A stretch of DNA of 26,410 nucleotides from JABJMC01 sp964459205 (GTDB taxonomy: Bacteria; Patescibacteriota; Gracilibacteria; UBA1369; UBA12473), in the NCBI GenBank assembly GCA_964459205.1, contig CAYWKJ010000018.1, forward strand, positions 1-26,410, given 5' to 3'. The translations under genes were made by a program, and so were the position numbers. Positions 9,485 through 17,777 of the stretch are shown piece by piece. Position 1 is the first letter of the stretch, and the number at the start of each line of letters is the position of its first letter. The notes beneath the pieces are model-generated. The model searched no databases. It was not told the DNA's origin and saw nothing but the letters and a program-made list of their open reading frames with translations.

Positions 9485-11479
9485 TTAAGTATCAAGAATA
9501 CGTCTTTCCCGTGACTCGTCAAAAGCGTCTTGCGCGCCCTCAAGCGTCACAATGCTTTTTACGCGGAAAAGTTGATCACAAATATCAGCAATAACTTGTT
9601 CTGTTTTAGTCCGGCTGTAGCCGTCTAACAAAACATCTCCATCATCACCCGATAAATCAGAATCTAATCCAACTCCATAACGATTTTCGAGACTTTGACG
9701 AGCTGCTTCTTCAAGTTCTACTTCATCCATTCCGGGTTCTGCCGCATCCAAACGATCCATTTCAGCATGCAGATGATCTTCGATGAGTCCATCAAAGGTA
9801 AATTCATATCCACCCATATTACCGCTATCACTAGCCGCCAATACAATATCTTCTAAAATGCGTGGGTTTTCCGTAGTTAAATAGTCAGTTGTCTCAGGAT
9901 GATCTCCCAGTAAACGATTAAATTCTGCCCATTCATAACGATTGTCAGCTTGCTCTGGGGTTTCACCTTTAACTCCAATTCCCGCAATTGTTTGAGAGGT
10001 ATACCCTGACCCAATTCCGCCAGTAACATGGTCTAGCGTTATTCCAGAAACAGCTACACAACCTAGCCAGAATGGATTAGTAACAATATCTCCCCACCCT
10101 CCTGGGTTGGTAATATTAAATGCAAAAGGCAAAATCACTCCAAGGGCTGCAAAACGGAATACAATTTCGTATAAAAGACCATTGGAAGCAGTGAATTTTT
10201 CTAAGGCTAAATTCTCAAAAGGGTTGGATTTAATAGTTTTAGCGCTGTGCTTGCGAAGCTGGTCTAATTCATGACGAATATGACGGATATTTTCGATATC
10301 CTGGTCAGTGAACATACCTAATGCCCCGATATTTTCCTCTAAAAGGTGCTGTGCCTGTCCAATATCCAAAATTCCAGTACTAGTTAAAAACTCGATTCCA
10401 TCCCGCGCTTTTGCGGGCTCGTATTTATCCAAAATCCGCTGCCCAAGTTCATAACGTTGTAACGGATTCATGGCGTATACCGCAGTCATCATCCCAGTTT
10501 GTTCTACAACACCAAGTGAGCTTTCTAGGTCTCCAAAACTAGAAGTATCAAATCCATGGCCAAAAAACGCTTCTATAGAATCAATAACTGTTGTGTAATC
10601 TGCGCTATCAAGATCATTTCCTTCATGGATTTTTCTAATGATAGCCGCGCTTTTGCTACAAGCATCGCTCATGGCCTCAAAATCAAACTCTTCAACTCTA
10701 AAGCTTGGGTGCTCGTAAGCATTGACAATTAAATCATCAGGAGGAGTTATTTCAGCAAGTAACTCGCGACCATTTTTATTAAATTCACTTAATTCCGTCC
10801 AAGTGCTGCCAGCATCAATAAAATTATCAGCTCCACTCTGGCTGCCAGCTACTTTAATAATTGCTCGCGCTGTAATGTCATAATTTTCAGCAATTGCCTC
10901 TGTCACCTCATAAAGATGGGCAAACTTGGCATCGTACTTATCACGAATATCCTCTTCATCACCGCCAGCTTCTAATTCACGCTGGAATTCTTGATCAATG
11001 TTATAAAGCTGGATGTGAAACTGTCGCCCAAGTGAATGAACATATCTATCATAACTAGCAATTGTGGATTCAAAAATCTGCTTACCCCTTTTTTTCATTT
11101 TGAGGCGTGTATCCATAAGGCCTATGTCATCTAGAGTGCTGCCTAAATCTCCTCTAAATTTACCTTTTAAACTGGTCTTCGTGGGTTCTTTTTTTGTCCC
11201 TATTTCGGCATGACCATTTAAATAAGTTAAATAATCATTTAAATATAAATTAGCCTCCAGGCTTAGGTTCTCAGGGCTGTAGTCAATTTCTTCCTCAATA
11301 CCATGAGCCAAAGCTACTTCTTCAACTAACTCTCCGGCTTGCTCTCGAGCTTCTTCCACAACTTCGACCTCCCCCGCAAGTGCGTCTAAAGAAGCCTCTG
11401 GTGCAGCACGTCGTCTTTCGCGGCGCTCAGCCTGACGTCGTTGTCTTCGCTCCTTTGGTGTTAGTTTCTCATCAACCAT
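9485..11479 (-). CDS. 664-aa protein of unknown function with a central hydrophobic region
   Basis: No family recognised. The N-terminus is strongly basic (KERRQRRQAERRERRR, about residues 8-23), followed by an acidic helix and a long, mostly helical charged region. A hydrophobic stretch at about 434-480 could hold two membrane passes. The C-terminal ~170 residues are acidic and soluble. The ATG follows the stop of the preceding gene with no spacer (TAA then ATG), suggesting translational coupling, and no Shine-Dalgarno sequence is present. Position between the two-span membrane protein and the VirB6-like gene suggests a part in the same membrane assembly. Confidence 0.8.
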   Translation of the reverse strand: MVDEKLTPKERRQRRQAERRERRRAAPEASLDALAGEVEVVEEAREQAGELVEEVALAHGIEEEIDYSPENLSLEANLYLNDYLTYLNGHAEIGTKKEPTKTSLKGKFRGDLGSTLDDIGLMDTRLKMKKRGKQIFESTIASYDRYVHSLGRQFHIQLYNIDQEFQRELEAGGDEEDIRDKYDAKFAHLYEVTEAIAENYDITARAIIKVAGSQSGADNFIDAGSTWTELSEFNKNGRELLAEITPPDDLIVNAYEHPSFRVEEFDFEAMSDACSKSAAIIRKIHEGNDLDSADYTTVIDSIEAFFGHGFDTSSFGDLESSLGVVEQTGMMTAVYAMNPLQRYELGQRILDKYEPAKARDGIEFLTSTGILDIGQAQHLLEENIGALGMFTDQDIENIRHIRHELDQLRKHSAKTIKSNPFENLALEKFTASNGLLYEIVFRFAALGVILPFAFNITNPGGWGDIVTNPFWLGCVAVSGITLDHVTGGIGSGYTSQTIAGIGVKGETPEQADNRYEWAEFNRLLGDHPETTDYLTTENPRILEDIVLAASDSGNMGGYEFTFDGLIEDHLHAEMDRLDAAEPGMDEVELEEAARQSLENRYGVGLDSDLSGDDGDVLLDGYSRTKTEQVIADICDQLFRVKSIVTLEGAQDAFDESRERRILDT

Positions 11480-11980
11480 TTAGAGTTTAGCTATACGAAT
11501 AACAAGATCTACAAAAGATTCTGATTTCCCTTCATATTCAGGGACGTGTTTAATTAAAATTTGACGAACTGGGCCAGGTGACTGGTCCTCCAGTTGAATA
11601 GTCATTTCAGCCATCATCTTATCTGTTGTTAACAGTTTTAAGGTCTTAACATGTGGCGGCTGATAAACAATCCAAAAAGCTTTAATTTGATTGTATGGAA
11701 GGTGCCGATTTCCAATTTTTATACCAAAATGACTCAGGCTAACCTCTACCTTCCCAGGATCACGATGATGTGAGATGTAATACACCCCTGCCAAAACGAT
11801 AAAAGCAATGGCCATACTCCAGGAGCTAGTCCAAAGAGCATACAAAACCAGCAACCCAATCATTATCCCAGCCCCAATAAACCAAACCTGCCCTTTAGGG
11901 TGTTTTACAAATTCAGGAGCAGTCCAAGTTAAGAGTGGCTGCGCTTTTTTTACATCTTGTTCATCAGGAATGTTTTTCAC
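11480..11980 (-). CDS. two-span membrane protein, first gene of the secretion-like block (start re-assigned to GTG)
   Basis: About 166 aa. After a short N-terminal segment containing LLTWTAPEF, two membrane spans follow (KGQVWFIGAGIMIGLLVLYA and SMAIAFIVLAGVYYISH). A C-terminal ~90-residue beta-rich cytoplasmic domain then includes FGIKIGNRHLPYNQIKAFWI, which recalls the PH-like domains of similar short CPR membrane proteins. The longest frame would start at a TTG at 12017-12019. However, the -10 box of a strong promoter (12010-12015) lies inside that extension, so a transcript from it could not encode the TTG start. GTG at 11978-11980 is the first in-frame alternative, about 23 nt into the predicted transcript. 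Function unknown. Confidence 0.72.
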   Translation of the reverse strand: MKNIPDEQDVKKAQPLLTWTAPEFVKHPKGQVWFIGAGIMIGLLVLYALWTSSWSMAIAFIVLAGVYYISHHRDPGKVEVSLSHFGIKIGNRHLPYNQIKAFWIVYQPPHVKTLKLLTTDKMMAEMTIQLEDQSPGPVRQILIKHVPEYEGKSESFVDLVIRIAKL

Positions 11981-12009
11981 GATGTGTGTTTTTATTTTTA
12001 TTTCTGTAT

Positions 12010-12038
12010 ATTTTACCAAATTTTCCCAACTTTTTCAA
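12010..12038 (-). promoter_or_regulatory. promoter of the secretion-like block
   Basis: Minus-strand TTGAAA (12033-12038), a 17-bp spacer and TAAAAT (12010-12015), in an AT-rich context. Transcription would start near 12003, upstream of the GTG at 11980 and downstream of the TTG at 12019. This is what decides the start of the first gene. Confidence 0.65.
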
Positions 12039-12102
12039 CCTGTTTGTATGGGAAAGGATTTTGCGTGCCTAATCCTATAACTATTTAATTAAGATTTTTA
12101 CT

Positions 12103-12210
12103 TTAAAAAGACGTAGTTTCCTTTAGGAGCATTTGCCAGAAAGGTTCTAATTTGATCATGCATCAAATTAGGTTCTTTCCTGCGACTAAAGGGGAACTTA
12201 CGTCCTTTAA
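12103..12210 (-). terminator. 108-nt imperfect palindrome after proB, probable terminator
   Basis: The region folds back on itself almost end to end. The centre is a perfect 10-bp stem (12147-12156 with 12162-12171, 5-nt loop). Next is a 5-bp stem (12139-12143 with 12175-12179), then 7 bp (12120-12126 with 12186-12192), and an outer stem with small bulges running to 12103/12210. The proB stop codon lies at its base. On the minus strand it is followed by five T residues, consistent with Rho-independent termination of the rpsF-proB operon. It is much larger than a standard terminator and could instead be a small mobile palindromic element or a structured RNA. Confidence 0.5.
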
Positions 12211-13298
12211 ACTACCATGTTATCACGATGGATTACCTCATTTTCGAGAGCATATCCTAGGATTTCCTCTATTTTTTCAGATTGGGCACCTTTGATTTTA
12301 CCTAATTCAGTAGCACTATAATTAACCTGTCCAAAACCTATTTTTTCCTTATTTGGTCCCAGAATAACAACTACTTGACCTCGTTCAAATTCTCCTTCCA
12401 CAGCTGTAATCCCCGAACAAAGTAGGCTTTTGCCACGTTCTAAAAGTGCTTTTTGGGCCCCTTCGTCTAGGGTGATTGAAGCTCCTTTAACTTGTTTTGT
12501 TTGTAACCATTTGCGGCGTGTTTCTTTAGAACCAAACTGCTTTTGGAAATGAGTGCCGTGGTGTGCGCTTCCCTCGATTAAATCGATGATGATATTTTCT
12601 TCGCGTCCATCGCCAACCCATACGTCTACACCGGCTTCTGTGGCAAATTGAGCGGCTTTTAATTTGCTTTCCATGCCGCCAACACCTTTATTTGAACCAC
12701 CGTCAGCTAGTTCTAAAATTGACTCGTCAACTTTCTCAATAACTCTAAAACACTTGGCATGAGGATTGTCTTTTGGGTTGCTATCACATACTCCTCCTAC
12801 ATCTGTTAAAAGCACTAGTTTTTCGGCATTTAAAAGGCTGGCGATATGAGCAGACAAATTGTCGTTATCTCCAAATTTTATTTCATCAAAAGTGGTTACG
12901 TCATTTTCATTTAAAATAGGGATTACGCGCATTTTGAGCAAAAGATCCATGGTATTGCGGGTACTCAAAAAATTGCGGTGATGCTCTAAATCCACCATGG
13001 TAAGCAGCACCTGGCCAATCACAATCTCATATTTTTCAAAACTCTCTTGGTAGGTCTCTAACAGATACGTTTGGCCAATTGCGGCTAAAGCCTGACGATA
13101 CGGGATATTTTTGGACTCTTTTTTTAAGCTCACACTTTTACGGCCCGCGGCAACTGCCCCAGAGGTAACAATAATTGGTTCATGCCCCTTTTTATGCAAT
13201 TCAGCAACCTGATCTGCGATATGCTGAATAAATTCGGTATTTAGAGAATTATCTTCGTTTGTCAGAAGATTTGTACCGATTTTAACCACAAATCTCAT
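12207..13298 (-). CDS. proB: glutamate 5-kinase
   Basis: Phosphorylates L-glutamate with ATP to give glutamyl-5-phosphate, the first step of proline synthesis. The amino acid kinase domain shows VVKIGTNLL (about 4-12), VTSGAVAAGR (44-53), NENDVTTFDE (130-139) with GDNDNLSA behind it, LLTDVGGV (163-170) and GVGGMESKLKAA (205-216). A PUA domain follows from about residue 270. At 363 residues it matches the usual two-domain form. The ATG overlaps the end of the HAD gene by 17 bp, implying coupled translation. proA is not in the window, so whether the product feeds proline synthesis cannot be judged here. It is the last gene of the rpsF-rpsR-HAD-proB run. Confidence 0.95.
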   Translation of the reverse strand: MRFVVKIGTNLLTNEDNSLNTEFIQHIADQVAELHKKGHEPIIVTSGAVAAGRKSVSLKKESKNIPYRQALAAIGQTYLLETYQESFEKYEIVIGQVLLTMVDLEHHRNFLSTRNTMDLLLKMRVIPILNENDVTTFDEIKFGDNDNLSAHIASLLNAEKLVLLTDVGGVCDSNPKDNPHAKCFRVIEKVDESILELADGGSNKGVGGMESKLKAAQFATEAGVDVWVGDGREENIIIDLIEGSAHHGTHFQKQFGSKETRRKWLQTKQVKGASITLDEGAQKALLERGKSLLCSGITAVEGEFERGQVVVILGPNKEKIGFGQVNYSATELGKIKGAQSEKIEEILGYALENEVIHRDNMVV

Positions 13299-13941
13299 AT
13301 AAATCGTTTAGATTAAGTTCTTTCAAAGATGATAATACCTTATTTGCCCCGGTAAAGTCTTGTCTTTTTGTGTAGGGGCTAGGGATAGCAACCACCTTCA
13401 TGCCAGCCTTAAACGCTGAGTTCATACCAATATCAGAGTTTTCAAAAACAATACAGTTTTCAGGTTTAACACCCATTTTTTCAGCCACAGCTAAAAATAT
13501 GTCTGGAGCTGGCTTATTGTACTTAACATCATCACCTCCGACCCAAGTTTCAATGCGCTCTAAATCGCATTCTTGTTTGGTAAAATCATACTCTTTGCGA
13601 TGTCCACCGGTTCCAACTCCACAAGGAATTCCCTCTTTTTCTAAAATATCCAAAAACTCTTGTACTCCTGGCATTAATGGTAAAACCCCGGTCGCAATTT
13701 CAATAAACTTGTCGCATTTTTGGTTACGAATGCCGCTGATCTCAGCTTCGTCAACAATGCCAACTTTATTCAAATAATAAGTGGTCCCATAATGCTTTCC
13801 AGAAAGCCAACTTTCAATGAACATTTCTTTAGTAATGTCCAATCCAAATTGACCGAGTACTTCACGGTACGCTTGCCAGTGAAGAGGCTCGCTATCAACG
13901 AGTAATCCGTCTAGATCACAAATTACAGCTAGTTTGGTCAT
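13282..13941 (-). CDS. HAD-superfamily hydrolase (beta-phosphoglucomutase/phosphatase-like)
   Basis: A 219-aa haloacid dehalogenase-type enzyme with a helical cap domain. Motif I is DLDGLLVDSE, with nucleophile D9 and acid/base D11. Motif II is the Thr of GVGTGG (T111), motif III K143 in KPAPDIF, and motif IV ENSDIG (E167, D170), where an Asn replaces the usual second acidic residue. The family includes sugar-phosphate phosphatases and beta-phosphoglucomutases, and the sequence alone does not fix the substrate. It begins 2 bp after the rpsR stop codon and overlaps proB, so it is an operon member. Confidence 0.88.
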   Translation of the reverse strand: MTKLAVICDLDGLLVDSEPLHWQAYREVLGQFGLDITKEMFIESWLSGKHYGTTYYLNKVGIVDEAEISGIRNQKCDKFIEIATGVLPLMPGVQEFLDILEKEGIPCGVGTGGHRKEYDFTKQECDLERIETWVGGDDVKYNKPAPDIFLAVAEKMGVKPENCIVFENSDIGMNSAFKAGMKVVAIPSPYTKRQDFTGANKVLSSLKELNLNDLYEICG

Positions 13942-13943
13942 CC

Positions 13944-14156
13944 TTACTTAGTGAAAGGAATAAGTCCCATAATACGTGCATTTTTGATAGCACGAGAAAG
14001 AGACTTTTGAACTACCATTGGCACTTTAGTGTAGTAACGAGGTTTAATTCGCCCGTAAATAGTGACGTATTTTTTGATGGCTGGATTCTTATAGTCAACC
14101 CAAGTAGTGCCTGGGTGACAAAGTTGTGCGAATTGTTTGCGGTTCTTGTTAGGCAT
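13944..14156 (-). CDS. rpsR: ribosomal protein bS18
   Basis: Small-subunit ribosomal protein that pairs with bS6 on the platform of the 30S subunit. The 70-aa sequence shows the family features: a DYKNPAIKKYVTIYGRIKPR segment and the basic C-terminal helix SRAIKNARIMGLIPF. It lies 11 bp behind rpsF. The single-strand binding protein gene ssb that often separates rpsF and rpsR is absent here. Confidence 0.95.
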   Translation of the reverse strand: MPNKNRKQFAQLCHPGTTWVDYKNPAIKKYVTIYGRIKPRYYTKVPMVVQKSLSRAIKNARIMGLIPFTK

Positions 14157-14167
14157 TATTACTTAGG

Positions 14168-14983
14168 TTAGAGGTTAAGATCGTTATCGGAGCTAAGGAG
14201 TTCTTCTAATTTTTCGTCGAGCTTAGAAAGACGCTCGGAGCTAGCTTTATCAGTTATAATGTCTTCTTTTTTCTCTTTTTTAGCTTCTTTTTTGGCTGGC
14301 TCTTCGGCAGGTTCCTCCTCAACTGGCTCTTCGGCAGGCTCCTCCTCAACTGGCTCTTCAGCTACTTCTTCCTCGACTTTTTCCTCCTCAGCTGGTTCTT
14401 CTTCTTTTTCTTCTTCAACCACTTCTTCCTCCTCGGCTGGGGCCTCCTCTACTTCTTCTGGAGTTTCCTCAGCCTCTTCTTCGACCTCCTCTACTTTTTC
14501 CTCCTCAGCTGGTTCTTCAACTGGGGTTTCTTCAACTTCTTCCTCCTCTACTTTTTCTTCCTTAGGTTCTGGAGCTACCTTAGGAGCAGCTTTTTTAACA
14601 GGTTTTTCTTCTTTAACTTCTTGTTTCTCTGGCTCAGCATCCCAATCGTATTCAACTGGTTCGTAACCATCTGGAGTTTTAATAATAAGATGACGAAGAA
14701 TATAAGGAGCAATTCTAAGCTGTTCTTCTAATTGAAGAAGTTCTCCTGGAACGCCGTTAAAATTAATAACAACGTAAAAACCTTGAGTTTGCTTTTTGAT
14801 TTCATAAGCAAAATCGCGTTTTCCCCACTCCTGTTCGTGGGTAATTTCAGCGCCACGCTTTTTAAGAAGTGTGCGGAGAGCGTCGACATGTTTGTTGTAC
14901 TGAGCTTCGGTAATATCCGGCTCAATAATGACCATAATCTCGTACTGAACGAGTTCGGCCGCGGATGTTTTTTCTTCAGACAT
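14168..14983 (-). CDS. rpsF: ribosomal protein bS6 with a ~160-residue acidic C-terminal extension
   Basis: Residues 12-108 are a normal bS6 domain (YEIMVIIEPDITEAQYNKHV, WGKRDFAYEIKKQTQGFYVV and the LRHLIIK strand), which binds 16S rRNA with bS18. After it comes a low-complexity tail to residue 271. In residues 141-230, 52 of 90 are Glu, arranged as EEP/VEEE/PAEE units, followed by a Lys-rich stretch (231-239) and a short amphipathic helix-like end. Typical bS6 is about 95-135 residues, so the tail more than doubles it. Some bacteria add glutamates to the bS6 C-terminus enzymatically (RimK); here a polyglutamate-like tail is encoded. The DNA of the tail is purine-rich on the coding strand. 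No Shine-Dalgarno sequence precedes the ATG. Confidence 0.93.
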   Translation of the reverse strand: MSEEKTSAAELVQYEIMVIIEPDITEAQYNKHVDALRTLLKKRGAEITHEQEWGKRDFAYEIKKQTQGFYVVINFNGVPGELLQLEEQLRIAPYILRHLIIKTPDGYEPVEYDWDAEPEKQEVKEEKPVKKAAPKVAPEPKEEKVEEEEVEETPVEEPAEEEKVEEVEEEAEETPEEVEEAPAEEEEVVEEEKEEEPAEEEKVEEEVAEEPVEEEPAEEPVEEEPAEEPAKKEAKKEKKEDIITDKASSERLSKLDEKLEELLSSDNDLNL

Positions 14984-15013
14984 AGTTAAGGGTTACTTTT
15001 CTGTGGATATAAA

Positions 15014-15064
15014 ACTTGCAAGGGCCTTCTTGCAAGTAGAAAAGCTTCTTATTTCTAAGAAGGC
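15014..15064 (-). promoter_or_regulatory. rpsF leader with two hairpins and a competing pairing
   Basis: Between the mutS stop and the rpsF ATG lie two hairpins: 15014-15022 with 15029-15037 (9 bp, 6-nt loop) and 15045-15051 with 15056-15062 (7 bp, 4-nt loop). In addition 15024-15031 is perfectly complementary to 15057-15064 (8 bp), and this pairing excludes both hairpins. Leaders of rpsF operons in other bacteria bind the S6:S18 complex, so a regulatory switch is plausible. The hairpins, each followed by four T on the minus strand, could also be weak mutS terminators. Confidence 0.45.
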
Positions 15065-15070
15065 GAAAAG

Positions 15071-15099
15071 AGGATAGCAGGGGTTTATGGGTAGGGCAA
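15071..15099 (-). promoter_or_regulatory. possible rpsF operon promoter
   Basis: Minus-strand TTGCCC (15094-15099), 17-bp spacer, TATCCT (15071-15076) preceded by TGC (extended -10). It lies just after the mutS stop and upstream of the leader hairpins. Both boxes deviate from consensus. Confidence 0.35.
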
Positions 15100-15106
15100 G
15101 GGAATT

Positions 15107-17704
15107 TTAGGTGTTTTTCTTCTTAAGATCTTCTAAAGTTTGGAGGGCCTCTAACGGGGTCAAACGATTGACGTCAATTTCTTTGAGTCTCTCGAGGGCG
15201 GGATGAGTTAATTTGCCGTGTTCGCGCTCGGTGAGGGAGCTTTTTGGTGGTGTTTCCTCAAAAAGCCCAATTTGAGAGCTATCTTGGGTCCCTCTCATCT
15301 GTTCGCGAATGCCTTTTTCAACTACGCCTTCCTCAAGGTTTTGAAGAATATGTTCAGATTTTTTGATAACTTCGGGAGGGAGTCCGGCTAGTTTAGCGAC
15401 CTCGATACCATAACTGCGGGCGGTGCCACCAGCTTGGATTTTGTGGAGAAAAACCACTCCTTTGTCCTCCTCATGAACTGCGACGCAAAAGTTCTGGGCA
15501 CGCGCCAGCTTGTCCGCCACCGAAATAAGCTCATGATAGTGCGTGGCAAACAGTGTCTTGGCCTGAATTTTATCGTGAATGTATTCCAAAATGGACCACG
15601 CAATACTAACTCCATCGTAGGTAGAGGTGCCGCGGCCAATCTCGTCGAGGATGATAAGGCTTTTGGACGTGGCATTATTTAAAATATTGGCAGCTTCCTG
15701 CATTTCGACCATAAAAGTAGATTGGCCGCGTACCAGGTTATCGCTAGCTCCAACTCGCGTAAAAATCCGATCACAAACACTAAGTCGAGCAGCCTGAGCT
15801 GGCACAAAACTACCCATTTGCGCCATTAACGTAATCAGCGCTACTTGCCTCAATAAAGTAGATTTTCCACTCATATTTGGCCCCGTAAGCAAAATAATTT
15901 GCTGTTCATCTCCCAATACGGTGTCATTTGGCACAAAATCTCCAGCTACATTCATATGCTCCACAACGGGGTGTCGACCTTCTTTAATTTCCAATATCTC
16001 ATTCTTTACCAACTCTGGTTTAACGTATCGATTTCGCCGCGCCACCTCGGCAAAATCAAGTAATACATCTAATTTTGCAATTGCCTCGGCGTTTTGTTGA
16101 ATAGTTCTTATTTCCTGCATTACTACCGCGCGGACTTCCTTAAATAACTCTATTTCTAAGGCTTTACTTTTTTCATCGGCAGATAGGACTTTTTCTTCAT
16201 ATTCTTTTAACTCTGGAGTAATAAATCTCTCGGCATTTACCAAGGTTTGCTTGCGAATATAATCATCTGGGACGTTATCTAAGTTCGACTTAGAAACCTC
16301 AATGTAATAACCAAAAACTTTGTTGTATTTAACCTTAAGTGAATTAATTCCGGTGCGTTTAATTTCGCGTTCTTGCAAATTTTTGATAAATCCCTTTCCT
16401 TCGCGCGCTAAGGTTCGAAGTTCATATAAATCTCTATTAAAACTGTCTTGAATATAACCACCCTCTTTCAAATTAATTGGTGGTTCCTCAATGATCGCTT
16501 TATGCAGTAATGAAACTAAATCCGGCAAAGGCTCTAGCCGATTATAAATCTCATTAATTACTCGGGATTTGCTCTTTTTAAGCATTTTTTTAATGCCAGG
16601 AATCCGCATTAACGAAACTTTTAAAGCCACTAAATCACGTGGGTTTCCGCGATCCAAACTTAAGCGCCCCAGCACTCTTTCTAAATCTAGAATTCCTGAA
16701 ATCTCTTCTGTTAAATCACCATGAAGTCCTTCATCTTTATACAAAATTTCAACTGCTTCTTGTCGACCCTGAATGCGAACTAAATCCGTAAGTGGACGAA
16801 TCAACCAACGCTTTAATAAACGCCCGCCCATGGCAGTTTGGGTGTGATCCAAAACACCAAGCAATGATCCCTTTTTCTGTCCCTCGCGCAAGTTGCTGAG
16901 TAATTCTAGATTCCGAAGCGTGGCTTCATCCAAAATCATATGATCGTCTGGGGCGTATGGTTTTAACCTTTTTAAATGCGAAATTCCAACTTTTTGAGTA
17001 TCTTTTAAATAATTTAAAAGCCTTCCAGCGGCCTGGATCGCAAATGGCCATTTATCAATCCCAAAAGCTTCTAAACTCTGTACTTCGAACTGCCTTCGCA
17101 ACGTATCGTTAGCGTCTTTATAAGTGTCATAAGGATAAACGTGAACAGATTCAAAAGCCTCAAGCAAGGTTGTTAAATTTTCATCAGTTAAATCTGGAGG
17201 CAAAATTACTTCACGCGGTTGAAGTCGTTGAATTTCCGTGGCTAATTGGTCGTAACCATGTAATTCGGTTACCAAAAATTCGCCCGTGGTTAAATCAATC
17301 GCTGCTAATCCAAAATAATCACGCTTGGGATAAATTGCGACCGCGTAATTGTTAGATTTTCCATCCAAAAGATTATCGCTAAAAGTTGTGCCGGGAGTTA
17401 CCACGCGAACGACTTCACGTTTAACAATTCCAGGCAAACTCGGATCACTAACCTGCTCACAAATCCCTACTTTTAAGCCCGCGGCAGTAAGTTTAGCTAA
17501 ATACTGTTCCACAGCGTGGTGTGGAATCCCGCACATGGGAGTGCCATTACGTGAGGTAAGTACAATGTCCAAAACTTTAGCTGCTTTTTCGGCGTCCTCC
17601 TCAAACATTTCATAAAAATCTCCGAGTCGGAAAAACAAAATACAATCTGCAAATTCGTTCTTAATCTCGTTATATTGCCGCATCATGGGAGTAAGCTTGG
17701 CCAT
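15107..17704 (-). CDS. mutS: DNA mismatch repair protein MutS
   Basis: Recognises mismatches and small loops and starts post-replicative repair. At 865 aa it is standard length. The mismatch-binding Phe-X-Glu motif is F30-Y-E32 in GDFYEMF, followed by the connector, lever and clamp domains. The ATPase has Walker A G608PNMSGKST and Walker B ending in D687-E688 (LDEIGRGTSTYDG). Near the C-terminus SSQIGLFEE contains a QxxLF-type beta-clamp-binding motif. A promoter sits so close that the transcript may begin at the ATG itself. mutL is not in the window. It is followed by the rpsF operon. Confidence 0.97.
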   Translation of the reverse strand: MAKLTPMMRQYNEIKNEFADCILFFRLGDFYEMFEEDAEKAAKVLDIVLTSRNGTPMCGIPHHAVEQYLAKLTAAGLKVGICEQVSDPSLPGIVKREVVRVVTPGTTFSDNLLDGKSNNYAVAIYPKRDYFGLAAIDLTTGEFLVTELHGYDQLATEIQRLQPREVILPPDLTDENLTTLLEAFESVHVYPYDTYKDANDTLRRQFEVQSLEAFGIDKWPFAIQAAGRLLNYLKDTQKVGISHLKRLKPYAPDDHMILDEATLRNLELLSNLREGQKKGSLLGVLDHTQTAMGGRLLKRWLIRPLTDLVRIQGRQEAVEILYKDEGLHGDLTEEISGILDLERVLGRLSLDRGNPRDLVALKVSLMRIPGIKKMLKKSKSRVINEIYNRLEPLPDLVSLLHKAIIEEPPINLKEGGYIQDSFNRDLYELRTLAREGKGFIKNLQEREIKRTGINSLKVKYNKVFGYYIEVSKSNLDNVPDDYIRKQTLVNAERFITPELKEYEEKVLSADEKSKALEIELFKEVRAVVMQEIRTIQQNAEAIAKLDVLLDFAEVARRNRYVKPELVKNEILEIKEGRHPVVEHMNVAGDFVPNDTVLGDEQQIILLTGPNMSGKSTLLRQVALITLMAQMGSFVPAQAARLSVCDRIFTRVGASDNLVRGQSTFMVEMQEAANILNNATSKSLIILDEIGRGTSTYDGVSIAWSILEYIHDKIQAKTLFATHYHELISVADKLARAQNFCVAVHEEDKGVVFLHKIQAGGTARSYGIEVAKLAGLPPEVIKKSEHILQNLEEGVVEKGIREQMRGTQDSSQIGLFEETPPKSSLTEREHGKLTHPALERLKEIDVNRLTPLEALQTLEDLKKKNT

Positions 17705-17710
17705 GGCCCT

Positions 17711-17738
17711 ATTCTAGCTATGAGATGCGGTTTTACAA
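17711..17738 (-). promoter_or_regulatory. mutS promoter, likely leaderless transcript
   Basis: Minus-strand TTGTAA (17733-17738), 16-bp spacer, TAGAAT (17711-17716). Only six bases separate the -10 box from the mutS ATG, so the first transcribed base would fall at or next to the start codon. Confidence 0.5.
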
Positions 17739-17777
17739 GAAGATGCAGTGGCTTTTTGGTCTGAATTATGATGTGGT

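Noticed and set aside
14259..14666. Serine-rich ORF on the plus strand
   Set aside because: It is the antisense of the glutamate-rich bS6 tail (GAG/GAA read backwards as Ser/Phe codons).
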